Assembly (NCBI GenBank): GCA_004026145.2
Contig: CP034995.1
Span: forward strand, 5,568,513-5,632,512
Direction: 5' to 3'
Source of the DNA: Takifugu bimaculatus
Lineage: Eukaryota > Chordata > Actinopteri > Tetraodontiformes > Tetraodontidae
Length of the DNA: 64,000 bases
Shown here: one piece after another, positions 13,401-24,829 of the stretch
Numbering within the stretch: position 1 is the stretch's first letter
Layout of the letters: every line of letters starts with the position of its first letter
Notes under the pieces: model-generated
The model's database searches: none
The model's input: only the letters and a program-made list of their open reading frames with translations
Told to the model about the DNA's origin: nothing
Program-made: the position numbers and the translations under genes

Positions 13401-15396
13401 AACAAGCAAGGTAGCACTGAATCACATTTCAGGCTGTGAAACCCACTTCAGTTCCATATTGCAAGAAAACATTCAATTGCTGCACCTTGTCAACAAAGTC
13501 CGCCTCTGTAATCACTGTTGCCGATTTTCCCGGATAACGATAGATCTGGAAGCACCGCCTACATACACAAAACACTGTTAGCATAGCATTGAGACAGGAA
13601 ACGGTTGCTGAATTAATGTGATATCCATCACATTCAAATTATATCTTAAACACTTGATAAATTGGACTTGTTACTTGGGTAGTTCTCACCTGTACAGCTG
13701 AGACAGAGCTTTTATCTCCACCTGACCCACCGTCTCCTGAAAACACCATCACTGGGCATCAACACCTGCCACGATCATTGAACCATTAACACCCACATGA
13801 TGACAGACTCACCTTTGGGTCCTCCAGACGCTCCAGGTACTTCTCGAAGGATCCTTCAACAAACTGACATTAATGAAACAAGAACAGCTTGATTCGGATT
13901 CTTGACACAATTCCTTCCATGGTTAAAGGCCTCAAACAGCTCAGTAACAGGTCAGCAACAAGCAGGTCACTATGTGACTTGTCAATAAAGTTGTTTGAAA
14001 CTCAAACCATCAAACATGCCAGTGCGGTGAAACTTAGAGAGTAAATGAGATAAAACAAACCATCCACTCTCTATGGACAGGGGCTTCTTGGACAGTTTCT
14101 AAAGGACAGAAACCTCATTGACCGGGTCGATGAGAATTGAGAATAAAAATATCAATAAAAATATTGGCTGATCCGATGTAGCTGGTCAGACCGGCAGGAA
14201 ACCTCAAACGAATGACTCTTCATTTCACCTTGTGAAACTGTAATTTTGCAGTTGATGTTTTGGTAAGCCGTTTGTGAGCAGTGTGATATGTTGGTTTAAA
14301 CAGGACATAAGGGGGTGATTTACAGTAGTGTCACACCGCGGCGGTATCACTATCAACTGCCAAAGAGCACTACTCCACATAAGTTGGGTTTTTTGCCCAA
14401 TCAGTGGCTGGTATTGACAGTTGTTACAAGAATCAATACTATGAAGTAAAACAAATCGGCCGCATACCTGGTATCAGTACTCACCCATCCCAATTAACAG
14501 TGTTTTCTGCACCAGTCCAAACACACTTTTACATCCACTCATGTAATCTCAGAGTGTTCAGGCGTTTATCACTAATGGGCACACCACCCTCAGGAATGAT
14601 CTTGTGGACATTAATGGTCTCCCAGCATCACCTCTGTGGGTAGCCAACGGCTGCAAAGCACTAAAAACGTGCATATGCCAACGACCAAGTTGGTGTAGAG
14701 CACAGCACATTCAGCTTAATCAAAAGTTAAAAGTATGCACACTTCTGTGCATACACACCCTTATCCCCGAGGCCCCTGCTCTGCGTACGATCTGGTCCCT
14801 CTAAGCCTTTGTTCGTTTGTGAACGTTGCTCTCACTTATTTTAACAAAAAAAAAAAAAATGATGAAGTCCATCTTGACATGAACCATCAAAACTCCTAAA
14901 ACAAAATAAATCTGAATCGACTCACCGGTTCAAAGTTGCACCTGTTGGCTCGCATGAAGTTGGCACAATCCTGCCGGATCTTTTGATGATAGTTCTGAGA
15001 GTAATACAACTAAACACAAATGAAGTTTCTTGAGGATGTATTAGCAATAATCGGTATTCTACTCATTTATTTCCTTCTCCCTTTAACGCTTCGAACTCAG
15101 ATTAAACTCATGGCGCCTGCTGGGAAAAAAAAGGTCAACAATTCATTACAAATTGTCTGGTCTCCATGGTAACAGAGAACGCCCTTAACTGAAGTCTCCT
15201 CATCAGTCCTTAATTACTGTATTTCAGTTTAATTGCTAAACACGGCAGCGGCTCCCATAGCCCCGTGCTAGCCCACCTGTTCTGATACGGCTCGGAACAA
15301 ACTAGATGCGTCTCGGGCCACCATCTTCCGGTACAGACCCAGGCTGCACAGGTACTCATCCATGTTAGCGAAATATTTTTTAAGGCCTTTCTGCAT
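4464..15396 (-). CDS. alg13: ALG13-like OTU-Tudor protein lacking the glycosyltransferase domain
   Basis: Twenty-four exons join to a 938-aa frame: 15277-15396, 14926-15009, 13813-13863, 13690-13736, 13486-13558, 13313-13394, 12815-12980, 12330-12390, 12082-12199, 11907-11971, 10710-10810, 10183-10268, 9848-10109, 9637-9744, 9145-9283, 8909-9077, 8531-8563, 8400-8455, 6462-6530, 6272-6392, 6073-6192, 5374-5405, 5185-5290, 4464-5011. Order: OTU-type deubiquitinase domain (about residues 10-180), Tudor domain with GDKCQVRLEPKGKYYNA (about 290-350), then an Arg- and Pro-rich tail with APPPYSYDPNGSDLPR and VLQYYFNLGVQ, blocks I know from vertebrate ALG13. Vertebrate ALG13 carries an N-terminal GT28 domain that makes dolichol-linked GlcNAc2 with ALG14. 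Here the first Met (MQKGLKKYF) corresponds to the linker after GT28, and divergent aars2 begins 606 bp away. The OTU nucleophile reads DASSLFRA instead of DASCLFRA; the later NGHYDIVY histidine is kept. OTUD4 is the nearest alternative and fits less well. Confidence 0.85.
6749..8195 (-). mobile_element. Tc1/mariner-type DNA transposon, inactivated
   Basis: Lies in an ALG13-like intron between exons 18 and 19, in the same orientation as the gene. The left end carries a Tc1-like terminus (CACTGCTCAAAAAA then GGAACACTTT, 6751-6787); the right end near 8185 keeps only a weak inverted match. Two minus-strand frames (7201-7596 and 6996-7247) contain transposase blocks: LFTDESRF around the first catalytic Asp and LNPIEYLWN around the last catalytic segment. 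The region between is garbled and frameshifted, so it is a fossil. Confidence 0.75.
8199..8222. repeat. (CA)n microsatellite
   Basis: About 12 CA units directly beyond the right end of the Tc1 fossil, inside an ALG13-like intron. Confidence 0.9.
13864..14925. other. ALG13-like intron 2, no feature recognised
   Basis: About 1 kb between exons 2 and 3. Some A-rich runs and repeat-like stretches are present, but no coding exon or identifiable element end. Confidence 0.4.
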
Positions 15397-15897
15397 CCCT
15401 CCACCTGTATGATAAGAACACAACACACAGAAAAGACGAGTTGTGACTTTACTACATGCACCGCCCGCACACACAGGTGAGTTTAATCACAGCTGATCAC
15501 CTGCTGTAGACACGCCCACCGCCAGGCGCGCTTACAAACCAAAGCGGCGAATTCTGTAAACAGTTCCCAGCACAAAATGGTGTACAAATTTAGAATCGGA
15601 GCCATACATTAATTCGTAACATTTAAACAGGAATGTGAGCACTGCGACTTAAATCAACAACTCACAAAAATGTACACATATTATGACTCCGTCGATCCTT
15701 CTTCTAACCATTTTTCCCTTACGGGGTCGCAGCGGTCACAGGGACCTTAAACCTTACTGCCTCCGGGCCAGAGGCGGGGTCGCCCTGTATCATTCTCTTG
15801 GATTCTCGTGTATAAACATAAGTCTAGCCGTCAGCACCTGGTGGCAGTAATGTAACGTTATCAGGAGAATTAAGTCTAAGAAGAAGAACTCAACGGC

Positions 15898-15909
15898 CGC
15901 GCCTGCGCA
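15898..15909 (+). promoter_or_regulatory. NRF1-like binding site
   Basis: CGCGCCTGCGCA; its reverse complement TGCGCAGGCGCG matches the palindromic NRF1 consensus (YGCGCAYGCGCR) except at one base. It lies 93-104 bp before the aars2 ATG. NRF1 commonly drives nuclear genes for mitochondrial proteins, which fits aars2. Confidence 0.5.
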
Positions 15910-15950
15910 GACAATCACAACAGCCTACTGTCACCGTGTGGGTCGTCAAG

Positions 15951-15983
15951 ATGTCGCTCTGGCTCAGCTCCATCCGTGTTTAA
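15951..15983 (+). other. upstream ORF in the aars2 leader
   Basis: ATG at 15951 in a fair context (AAGATGT) encodes ten residues and stops at TAA 15981-15983, 18 bp before the chosen aars2 ATG. Whether it is in the mRNA depends on the transcription start, which I cannot see. Confidence 0.4.
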
Positions 15984-16001
15984 CCGACTTCTTTGGACCA
16001 A

Positions 16002-19000
16002 ATGACGACTCTTCTCCGGAGGATCGGTGGCTTCTCTGTCCGCTCATGTCGCTCCTTCAGCGGCTGTGCTCCGGAGCAAACCGCTACCTGGGTTCGAAGT
16101 ACCTTCGTGGAATTCTTTCGGCAGAAATATGGACATCTCCTGGTTCCTTCCTCCCCGGTCCGACCCAGATTAGACCCCAGCCTGTTGTTTGTCAACGCCG
16201 GTATGAACCAGGTATGTGTGGACCAGCACGGTCAAGCCAACCAACAGTTCGACAGAAGCTGAAAAGGACAGAGGGTAAATAGCTGGTTATACTGGGACAA
16301 AGAGGGTAAATGAACTGCTTATTATGGGACAGGTAAATGACTGGTTACACTGGAACAGAGAGGGTAAATGGACTGGCTACATCGGGAAAGAGAGGGTAAA
16401 TGAACTGGTTATTCTGGGACAGGTAAATGACTGGTTATACTGGGACAGAGAGGATACATAACTGGTTACACTGGGATAGAAAGGGTAAATGAACTGGTTA
16501 TACTGGAATATTCTTTTCAAGATGTGGCATTTTATCAGTTGTGTTGTATCTGGATCCAGTAAAATGGCTGCTGTGTCCTGAGTGAAGTGTTGTTTCAGTT
16601 CAAGCCCATCCTCCTTGGGACAGTTGATCCACGCAGCAAAATGGCGTCATATCGCCGTGTGGTCAACAGTCAGAAATGTGTGCGTGCTGGTGGCAAACAC
16701 AACGACCTGGAAGATGTAGGTCGTGACGTGTACCATCACACCTTCTTCGAAATGCTAGGAAACTGGTCATTTGGAGACTACTTCAAGGTAAAGATGGAAT
16801 TGTTCCTGCTGTGGGACAAATGAAGGAATGTTTGATCTTCAGGACAAAGAAAATAGGTGTTATCTAAAGAACGTGTAATCTTTGTTCAGGAAGAGGCATG
16901 TAGCATGGCATGGAGCCTGCTCACTGAGCATTATGGGATACCAGCCAGCAGACTGTATGTGTCTTATTTTGCTGGAGATGCTGCCTCAGGTCTGCCAGCA
17001 GATGAGGAGACTCGACACGTCTGGCTGGACATTGGGTAAGTCCTTGTCCCACCATCATCCTCCATATAAGGACCTGTCTGAAATGGTTACCTTCAGCTTT
17101 ACCTTTTGGGCTTTGGGTGGGTCTCTTCTGTCCTCAGGGTTCCTCCGAGTCGCCTACTGGCTTTTGGCTTGAAAGACAATTTTTGGGAGATGGGGGACTC
17201 AGGTCCCTGCGGTCCCTGCACTGAGATCCACTATGACCATGTGGGGGGTCGTGACGCCGCAGCTCTGGTCAATGCTAACGATCCTGACCTGGTTGAGATC
17301 TGGAACTTGGTCTTCATGCAGTACAACCGGTTGGTACTTTAACCCGAAGCAGTGAAACCAGTTACTTGTACTGGTCAGTTCCCAGTATAAAACTCTGTGT
17401 GTGTGTGTGTGCGTGCGCGTGTGTCAGGGAGGTCAACGGCAGTCTGCGTCTGCTCCCCCAGTTCAGTGTGGATACTGGAATGGGACTGGAGAGACTGGTG
17501 AGGGTCCTTCAGGGAAAGAGGTCCAACTATGACACAGATCTGTTCACCCCACTGCTGCACGCCATCCAGCAGGTGCTGCTGTTTCTGCTTGGCCCATTTT
17601 GTTGAATGTTGTAAACAGACACCCTGGAGTGTTGACTGAGCATTGACTATTGCTATGCTGATGTATACCACCAGAGGTCAAAAGTGGGGCCTTATCGCGG
17701 CAGCATGGGCACAGCAGATGCAGGGAGGGTGGACATGGCATACAGAGTGGTGGCTGACCACATCCGCACACTGACAGTGTGCATCGCTGATGGAGTCTAT
17801 CCAGGCATGTCAGGAGCAGAGTGAGTCATAAGTGTGTCATCTGACTTGGAATCATCCAGTCAGTGCTGTGGTAATTGTGTCTCTGTTTGTCAGGTTGGTC
17901 TTGAGAAGGATTTTGCGGCGGGCTGTCCGTTTCTGTAACGAAGTACTTCAGACCCCCCCAGGAACGCTGGCCAGCCTGGTTCCCACCGTCTGCCATATTC
18001 TGGTGAAATACATTTCCCATAATCCCTCTGATCAGTGAAGAGAGTAACACAACCATTTACCAAACTGTTGATTTTTTTGTTGTCAGGGTAATGTGTATCC
18101 GGAGCTCCACCAGGAGTCCAACACGGTGAGGGACACTCACAGGATGCTGAACCAGCAAGGTTACAATGGAGACAGTTGTGATCACATGACCTCGGCAACC
18201 CCATGTCAATCCATTCAGTCTTTTTTTGCCTTTGTGTGGCTTTTCTAGTCAGTGTTTTTCTAGTTAGCATAGGAGGGACCAATGACACATGTTTTACCTG
18301 CAGTTCTGGAACAGGAAGTTTGTCACCAGACGATTGATTGATAGCAGCAGCTTCTTCTTCCTCAGATCATAAACATTATCAATGAGAATGAGCTTCACTT
18401 CCTGTCATCACTGCAGCAGGGCAGCAGGGTGATCCATCGAACCCTCAGCAAAAAGGACTACAAACATGGAGTCTTTCCAGGTCAGCAGTTTTTGCAGCTG
18501 CAAATCACATCAAACACCTTAACTTATACGTGTGCCTGTGTGTCAGCTGCTGTGGCCTGGTCTCTGCACCGGGACCTGGGCTTCCCCCTGGACCTGGTGG
18601 ACCTGATGCTGGAGGAGAGAGGGGTCCGTGTGGATCACCAGGAGCTGAACATACTGATCACTGAGAACAACAAGGTGTTTAGTCCTTGGCACCCAGGTGC
18701 ATTTTGGGAAGATATTTCTTGCACTTTAAAAGGAATCGGATCCAAAAATATATTTTATATTTCGTCTGTGATCCATGTGTATGTGTCACCTTGGCTGTTG
18801 AGCTAAAATTCAGTATCGCCTCTGTCTCAGGTGAGGGGGCGACTGCAGTCATGTGATGAGAGTAAGCTGACGCTGGATGTGGCCACCCTGGCGGAGCTGC
18901 AACGCCTCAGAGTGCCTCACACTGATGACAGTCTTAAATACCAGTACCACCTGGAGGGTGACACATACGGTAGCTCCCACTGGGATGGCTAACGCATCTC

Positions 19001-20696
19001 TGTTCCGGCTGTACTAACGCATTGGTCCCTCCAGTGTTCCCACAGTGCCATGCCACTGTCCTGGCTTTGTATGACGGTCAGACTCTGGTTGCTGAAGTCC
19101 CCGAGGGTCGGCGCTGTAGTGTCATTCTGGACCAAACCTGTTTCTACACTGAGCAGGGGGGGCAGTCACACGACCACGGCTACTTTACCAAGAATGAGCT
19201 GCCGGTCAGATGAGTACAGAGGGAAAGGGAACTGTGGGAAGTGGCATGGTTCATGTGAGATGTGACTCCATCTGTGTGATTTCTTAGGACATGCCTTACA
19301 CTGTGGAGACTGTGATCCAAGTTGGGGGGTATGTGGTCCATCAGGTGACTGCAACAGACCACCTCAAGACAGGAGATCAGGTCCAGCTTCATCTGGACAA
19401 GGTAGTCTTCACATGCACACAGTACCATTAACCTGTTTAGTTGATGAGTGTGTTCTACATAACCATGTAGAGCAGGGGTGCTCACATTTTTTCAGCATGC
19501 AAGCTACTTACAAAATGACCAAGTCAAAATGATCTACCCACCACAAAAATGCAAAACATCTAATTATTTTCAAATTTATTGAGGATTCTTTGTATGTACA
19601 ATGTATGTTGATGTACCTTGCATAACCAAATGAGCCAATTTTGCAAAACACACATAATAATTAACTAATAACATTTTTTTGTAATTGCCTGAGTTTACTT
19701 TGATGACTTGCACTGAATTTAATCAGCCAGGGACGCATAGTCCGGACAGTAGCTGCTGACAGCCAGCCTCAAGCACACTTCCAAATGTTCATCAGTCATG
19801 GTGGAACAGTATTTGGACTTAATAATCTTCATGTACTTTATAATCTTCAACGCACTTCGAAAATGACATCGTGAAAAAAAAGTCCATGAAAGTGATATGT
19901 TTTTGTCTTAGTTCCGCTCCCTAAATCATTTTGATGACCATAAGGCCTTTAGCGATGGCTTAAATTCAGAGGTAATTCGCTGAATAGCTTAGCGCTTCTG
20001 ACTGGTTGCCCTGTATGTCAATCAAGTAACAGGATTGATGATAGGCTGACATCGTAAGTTCTGCTGCAGCGCCGTTGTGTGCGCTTGATTGGTCACCTGA
20101 ATGTCAAATTCAGTTGTCATCTAACTGGCTGCCCTGTATATCAATCAAGTGACGGGATGAATGATAGGTTGATATTTCACGCCGCGATCGACCAGTACTA
20201 CCTCCGCGATCGACCGGTAGATTGCGATCGACATAATGAGCACCCCTGATGTAGAGGATTAGGGTGTGACTATATAGACTTCTTTTTCTGAACACCTGAT
20301 GACTTGATGGTTCCTCTTTGGAACTTTTCTTATCCTTCAGATCCATAGACTGGCCTGCATGGTGAAGCACACAGGCACCCACATCCTGAACTTTGCCCTG
20401 AGGAACGTTTTGGGTCCCACAGTTCAACAGAGGGGATCACACGTCTCAGCCGATCGTCTCCGCTTTGACTTCAGTGTCATGGTCAGGCAATTGATTGTTA
20501 TTGGCACCTAGGAAGTCAGAGCTGCTGAGTTATGGTTTATAATCCTCAGGCTTCACTGAGTGTGTGTGAGCTGCAGCGGGTCGACAAACAAGTGTCTGAC
20601 ATCATTTCAGCCAACCACAGCATCTACAGCCAGGAGATTCCTCTGCGGATGGCACGTAACATTCAGGGTTTGAGGACAGTAGACGAGGTCGGTTTG

Positions 20697-20742
<46 letters not shown>

Positions 20743-23700
20743 TGTCTGCCTGCCTGCCCGCCTGCCTGCCCGCCCGCCCGCCCGCCCGCCCTTCATGGCT
20801 GTATTCCTCTTTTAATGTGTGTGTGTGTCTCCACAGGTGTATCCTGACCCGGTGCGTGTTGTTTCAGTGGCAGTGCCGGTCTCTGACCTGTTGGTTGGAC
20901 AGCCAGACAGACAGACATCTGTAGAACTCTGCTGTGGAACGTGAGACGCGTCAGATGATCAAAGAGTAGCTAAAGAATGCAGAAATCTTTGTTTCTCATG
21001 TAGAAAGTGTGACCACACATGGAAATGTTCCCATCTAGAGGAGTGACACCTTTCCTTTTACTGTCCAAACATTTAGAACATATTCCCATTGTAGGCATTT
21101 ACAATACTTCAAGACACAAGCCACCATGTCATGTGACTAAACTACCAGCTTCCTGCTAGAGCCACCAAAGCAGAGCTGTAGGGGAGTGAAGAGAACCTAA
21201 AGAGGGAAAAGACAAGTGCTGTTAGGAGAGCAGGAGCTCTCAGAAGGGTTTTGGTTGATTCACACCAAAAGTGACAAAGTGGCCACAGCGACGGCAAAGC
21301 TCTGCAGTTTGCCTATTTCCTACAATCTTTAACTGTAAACACACACATTTTGCCTCAGCATACAGACGCAGCCTGTTAGCTGGTTTACACATCCCTCCGG
21401 TAGTCCACATCTTGCCAGATGTCCCCACAACCCCCAACACCTTCTGACAGGCATTATACTTTAGTTTTGTGTCTTTTCAAAAAGGTCAAATATTTGGATA
21501 AAGACTGCGAATATTCATTTTTCCTCCATTTTCTTTCTCCCTTTTAATTTTTTTTTGCTGTGGGAAACCGACTCGCCTCTGATTGGCTGTTGCCACAATC
21601 ACATCACGGCTCATTTGCATGAAGTGGAGCTTCTCTCAGCTTCACCCTCACCCATCTGTGTGAGCGTTCATTGAAAATGAATGGCAGCCGATCACTGCTG
21701 TCTCTTGTGGTGTGAATGCAGCTTTGGAAGCTGTGTGTTGAAGGAAGATAGGATCACCCCTGTTTGAGGGTTCACAGGTTCAAGACAAATAGAGCTACAG
21801 CCACCAAAATGGTTTGGTCAGTCATTCAGACTTTGTCTTCTCAGTCATCTGCTACAGACTGGAGCCATCAGGGATCTGTTGATCATCTCTGAGCAGCAGA
21901 TTGTGAGGGGAATGAGTCGGATCATTGCTGTGACGGGACAGGAAGCCATACGGGTCTGCTATTGACATTTTAAATAGAAGCCTATTCTGTAAAGCTTATG
22001 AAGGTGGGTTTATCTTCAGCAGACAACCTGATGGTGTTGGTGTTGTTTCTCCAGGCCCGAGAGGCTGGTCAGCTGTTGTTGCAAGAGGTTGACTCTCTAG
22101 CAGCCAGACTCACAAGCTCAGCCTCCAGCAGCCTCAACGCCGTCCAGCATCTGGCTGAGCAAGTTGGAGTTGTCTCTGATGTATGTGTACTACCCATAAT
22201 GCATCAGAGCTCAGGAGATGTGGAGATGCTGACTGAGGCTCTTCTGTGTCTGACAGGCTGTGGATAACACCGCCATCCCTCAGTGGCAGCGCCGAGAGCT
22301 ACAAAGCCGCCTGCGAACACTGCAAAGGAGCGCCAACACTGCTGTCAGGAAACTGGAGATCAGAGAGGTGACAACCATGCACACATACACGCCTAGCTCC
22401 ATCCTACCTGCAGGAGCTAGTGATACCTTATCAGCCCAGTAGACCGCTCTGCTCTCAGAATGCTGGTCTACTTGTGGTTCCCAGAGTTTCTAGGAGCAGA
22501 ATGCGGGGCCGAGCATTTAGCTACCAGGCCCCCCGCTGTGGAACCAGCTCCCTGTCCAGGTACGGGAGGCTGACTCCATCGCTACTTTTAAGATCAGACT
22601 TAAAACCTACCTCTTTAAAAAAGCTTATTGTTACTAATTCTGTAGTTCCAGTTACTATCATAGACAGACAAATTATCATACTTAGGGGGTTGTCTAATCA
22701 TTAGGTTAACATCTTAGCTATGCTGCTATAGGCCGAGGCTGCCGGGGTCCGGAAATATGATCACCTGACAGGCCTCTGTCACCCCCCCACTGGGTCATGG
22801 TTTCCTCTCCTCTCCTTTTCTCCTCCTCATCAAGCAGACTAGTTATGCTGATTCCTGTGTAGTTTTACTGCTTCCCCCCGCCCCTTCTCTATTCATTTAC
22901 AGGCATCGCCGCCTTCAGAGCTGCATGACGACCTCCGGCCCCGCTGACCCGCTGTATAAATAGTGTATTTTTGTGTGTGCTCTGTGCTCTCTCCTTCTCC
23001 CTCTCCTCTCCTCTCCCCTCCCCTCCCTCTCCTTCTTCCTCTCCCTCTCCCTCTCCCTCTCCCTCTCCTCTCCTCTCCTCTCCTCTCCTCTCCTCTCCTC
23101 TCCTCTCCTCTCCTCTTCTCTTCTCTTCTCTTTACCCAGCCGGCCATCAGCAGGAGGGTCCCCCTACATGAGCCTGGTCCTTCTCAAGGTTTCTTCCTGT
23201 TAAAGGGGAGTTTTTCCTTGCCACTGTTGCTTGTTGGGGGTTAGGCCCTGGGATTCTGGAAAGCACCTTGAAACAATTTTGATTGTATAAGATGCTATAT
23301 AAATAAAGATTGAGAGGACTTTCCTCAGTGTTGTTTCCTCATGCATTATTCAGGCTGCCACCAGTGCTCAGTCTCTGCTGGAGAAGAATGGCAGCAAGGA
23401 CCTGCAGGTGGACTCTGTGAACACAGACAGTCTCTCTGTGAGTAAACCTCCCACAATGCACCAGGGCTGATGACATCATCAGTGTGATCACCTGTGATTT
23501 TTCAGATTTTGATGAAAACGGTGAATCACCTGAGCACTGCTGCTCCTCACAGTCATGTGATGTTACTTGCTCACCAGAAGCATTCTGGGAAGGTTCTTTG
23601 TGCCTGTCAAGTTCCTAAGGTAATATTCCACATCATCTGATGACATCACATCAGGGCAGGTTGGACTGATTTTCCTCTTTCTCACAAATCAGAGCTCCAC

Positions 23701-23869
23701 ATTTCTCTCAGCTTCTGATTGGGCAACAGCTGTGTGTGGTCACCTCGGCGGCAGCGCTGGGGGCTCGGTGTTGGTTGCCAAAGGAACAGGGAGCAGCAGT
23801 GACATCAGCGAGGCTGTGAAGTGGGCAGAAGAGTTTGCCCTGGCAAAAATCAAGCCTTCACAGGGGTGA
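16002..23869 (+). CDS. aars2: alanyl-tRNA synthetase, mitochondrial
   Basis: Charges mitochondrial tRNA-Ala in the matrix. Twenty-two exons join to 981 aa, close to human AARS2: 16002-16211, 16599-16787, 16890-17035, 17138-17329, 17428-17572, 17675-17820, 17894-18002, 18087-18125, 18366-18480, 18547-18674, 18831-18969, 19035-19204, 19288-19401, 20341-20481, 20550-20687, 20837-20940, 21845-21953, 22055-22180, 22257-22367, 23354-23437, 23506-23619, 23693-23869. An Arg/Ser-rich presequence precedes the class II catalytic core (FVEFFRQKYGH, LLFVNAGMNQ, GRDVYHHTFFEMLGNWSFGDYF, DTGMGLERL). The tRNA-recognition part (GAELVLRRILRRAVRF), the editing domain (HTGTHILNFALR, GSHVS) and a C-Ala-like end follow. 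The start at 16002 is preceded by an in-frame TTG and a short upstream ORF. AATAAA near 24107 may end the transcript. Introns hold a hAT element, an L2 tail and satellites; none breaks the frame. Confidence 0.95.
16262..16507. repeat. degenerate minisatellite in aars2 intron 1
   Basis: About seven imperfect tandem units of roughly 30-37 bp built on GGGACAGAGAGGGTAAATGA followed by ACTGGTTATACT. Unit length varies because some copies lack the AGAGAGGG block. Confidence 0.75.
19473..20248. mobile_element. non-autonomous hAT element
   Basis: A 776-bp element with 12-bp terminal inverted repeats CAGGGGTGCTCA and TGAGCACCCCTG, bounded by an exact 8-bp duplication ATGTAGAG (19465-19472 and 20249-20256). 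The 8-bp duplication and CAGGGG ends are hallmarks of hAT transposons. No transposase frame is present. It lies in aars2 intron 13. Its right end carries several GCGATCGAC-type motifs. Confidence 0.9.
20695..20790. repeat. (CCTG)n/(CCCG)n microsatellite
   Basis: Tandem CCTG units grading into CCCG units in aars2 intron 15, eight bases after the exon 15 donor. Confidence 0.9.
20941..21844. other. aars2 intron 16, no feature recognised
   Basis: About 900 bp with no exon, element terminus or tandem repeat that I can support. Confidence 0.4.
22388..23312 (+). mobile_element. 5'-truncated L2-type LINE, 3' end
   Basis: Begins within the last part of the reverse transcriptase ORF (same text as the fuller L2 copy at 45.5-49.2 kb), then the 3' UTR with a long CT tract, and the shared terminus CTATATAAATAAAGATTGA. 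It lies in aars2 intron 19 in the sense orientation and could supply AATAAA signals inside the gene. Confidence 0.85.
22984..23132. repeat. CT-rich (CTCTC)n satellite inside the L2 3' UTR
   Basis: Pyrimidine tract of CTCCC, CTCTC and CTTCT units. The same position in the other L2 copies (43.5 kb, 45.7 kb, 45.97 kb) carries related tracts, so it belongs to the element. Confidence 0.85.
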
Positions 23870-24829
23870 CAACATCACAACACCTGCTGACAGGGAGTGT
23901 TTGTGGGGTCTGGAGGGCGGAGCCACATGGATTACCTGTTAGAATGCTCACTGTTAGCACTTCTGTACCATGAAGGACTGCTGGCTCCACCCACAGCTGC
24001 ATTCAGACATTTGGTTAAATATAAAGTGCTTTGATACTTAGGCTGAATGTTTGTGTTTGACAATGATCATAATCTGACTATATTTATTCCGGAATAACCG
24101 ACTAAGAATAAACTGGGTGTTGCTGTAATCACATTCACTGGGACCAATCAGAACTCATCAACAATCATCAAAATTGATCCTCACATCGACTCGCAAATAC
24201 ACCAGAAAGGATCAGTGACAGGAAGTGCTCAGTCATGTTAGCTCACCTGTCCAAGCTAAAACTTGACACAGCTATATAGGTCATCGGTCACCACAGGAAA
24301 CACACTGGTGTTTCTATGTTCTGTTACAGGAGGGACAATGACAAGATCACATGACCACAACTCATCACAGGGTTCCCATTAGGTCAGTTTATATGAATCA
24401 GCCAATTAGAGGAAGACTCAGGTACTTCTTGAGGCATGCTGCCAGAGACAAATAGTTTGAGTTGAGCTGAAGGTCGGTCACGTTACTCTGAAGATCCTCT
24501 GCAACTCATAGCACATCTCACGGCATTGCAGCACAAACTGCTCCATCAAAAGACGATGGGGAAGATCCATGTTTGTAAAAACGTCAGACTGGCTTCTGTG
24601 CTCTGAACGACATGACAAACCAGAAGGGAAGGCAACAGCAGGAGGCCCAGACTAGACCTCAGATTGTTAGCAGACACTGGTGGGGATACAAGATCAAACA
24701 AGTGCTTTTAAGGTTAGCAGTAGTGTTTTAAAATCACTCCCCAAACCAATGGAGAGAGAGACGAGTCTATTAGAGTGATTTTGCAGTAGCGTTTTGGATG
24801 TGTTGGAGTACATAAATAGTAAAAGAAAA
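23870..24829. other. aars2 3' flank, intergenic
   Basis: Contains the probable aars2 poly(A) signal (AATAAA near 24107). The part from about 24700 has a repeat-like look but no identifiable ORF. No gene seen. Confidence 0.4.

Larger units (their letters stand above)
15405..16001. promoter_or_regulatory. shared head-to-head promoter of ALG13-like gene and aars2
   Basis: The two starts face away from each other across about 600 bp. An acceptor-like AG precedes the first ALG13-like coding exon at 15404, so that gene probably has a 5' noncoding exon in this interval. A fragment of a common fish repeat (GGGGTCGC blocks near 15715-15790) sits in the middle. No TATA box was seen. A bidirectional promoter is inferred from geometry. 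Confidence 0.5.

Noticed and set aside
14041..14102. Possible extra ALG13-like exon on the minus strand
   Set aside because: It has an acceptor and donor-like GT, but the neighbouring exons 2 and 3 join in frame and match the family without it.
20532..20924. 130-codon open frame with Pro/Ala/Cys/Leu repeats
   Set aside because: It reads through the aars2 exon 15 donor into a (CCTG)n microsatellite; not a real protein.
22893..23244. Several open frames rich in Ser, Pro, Leu or Arg, Gly, Glu on both strands
   Set aside because: They are translations of the CT/GA satellite in the L2 3' UTR; the same applies at 43.5 and 45.6 kb.
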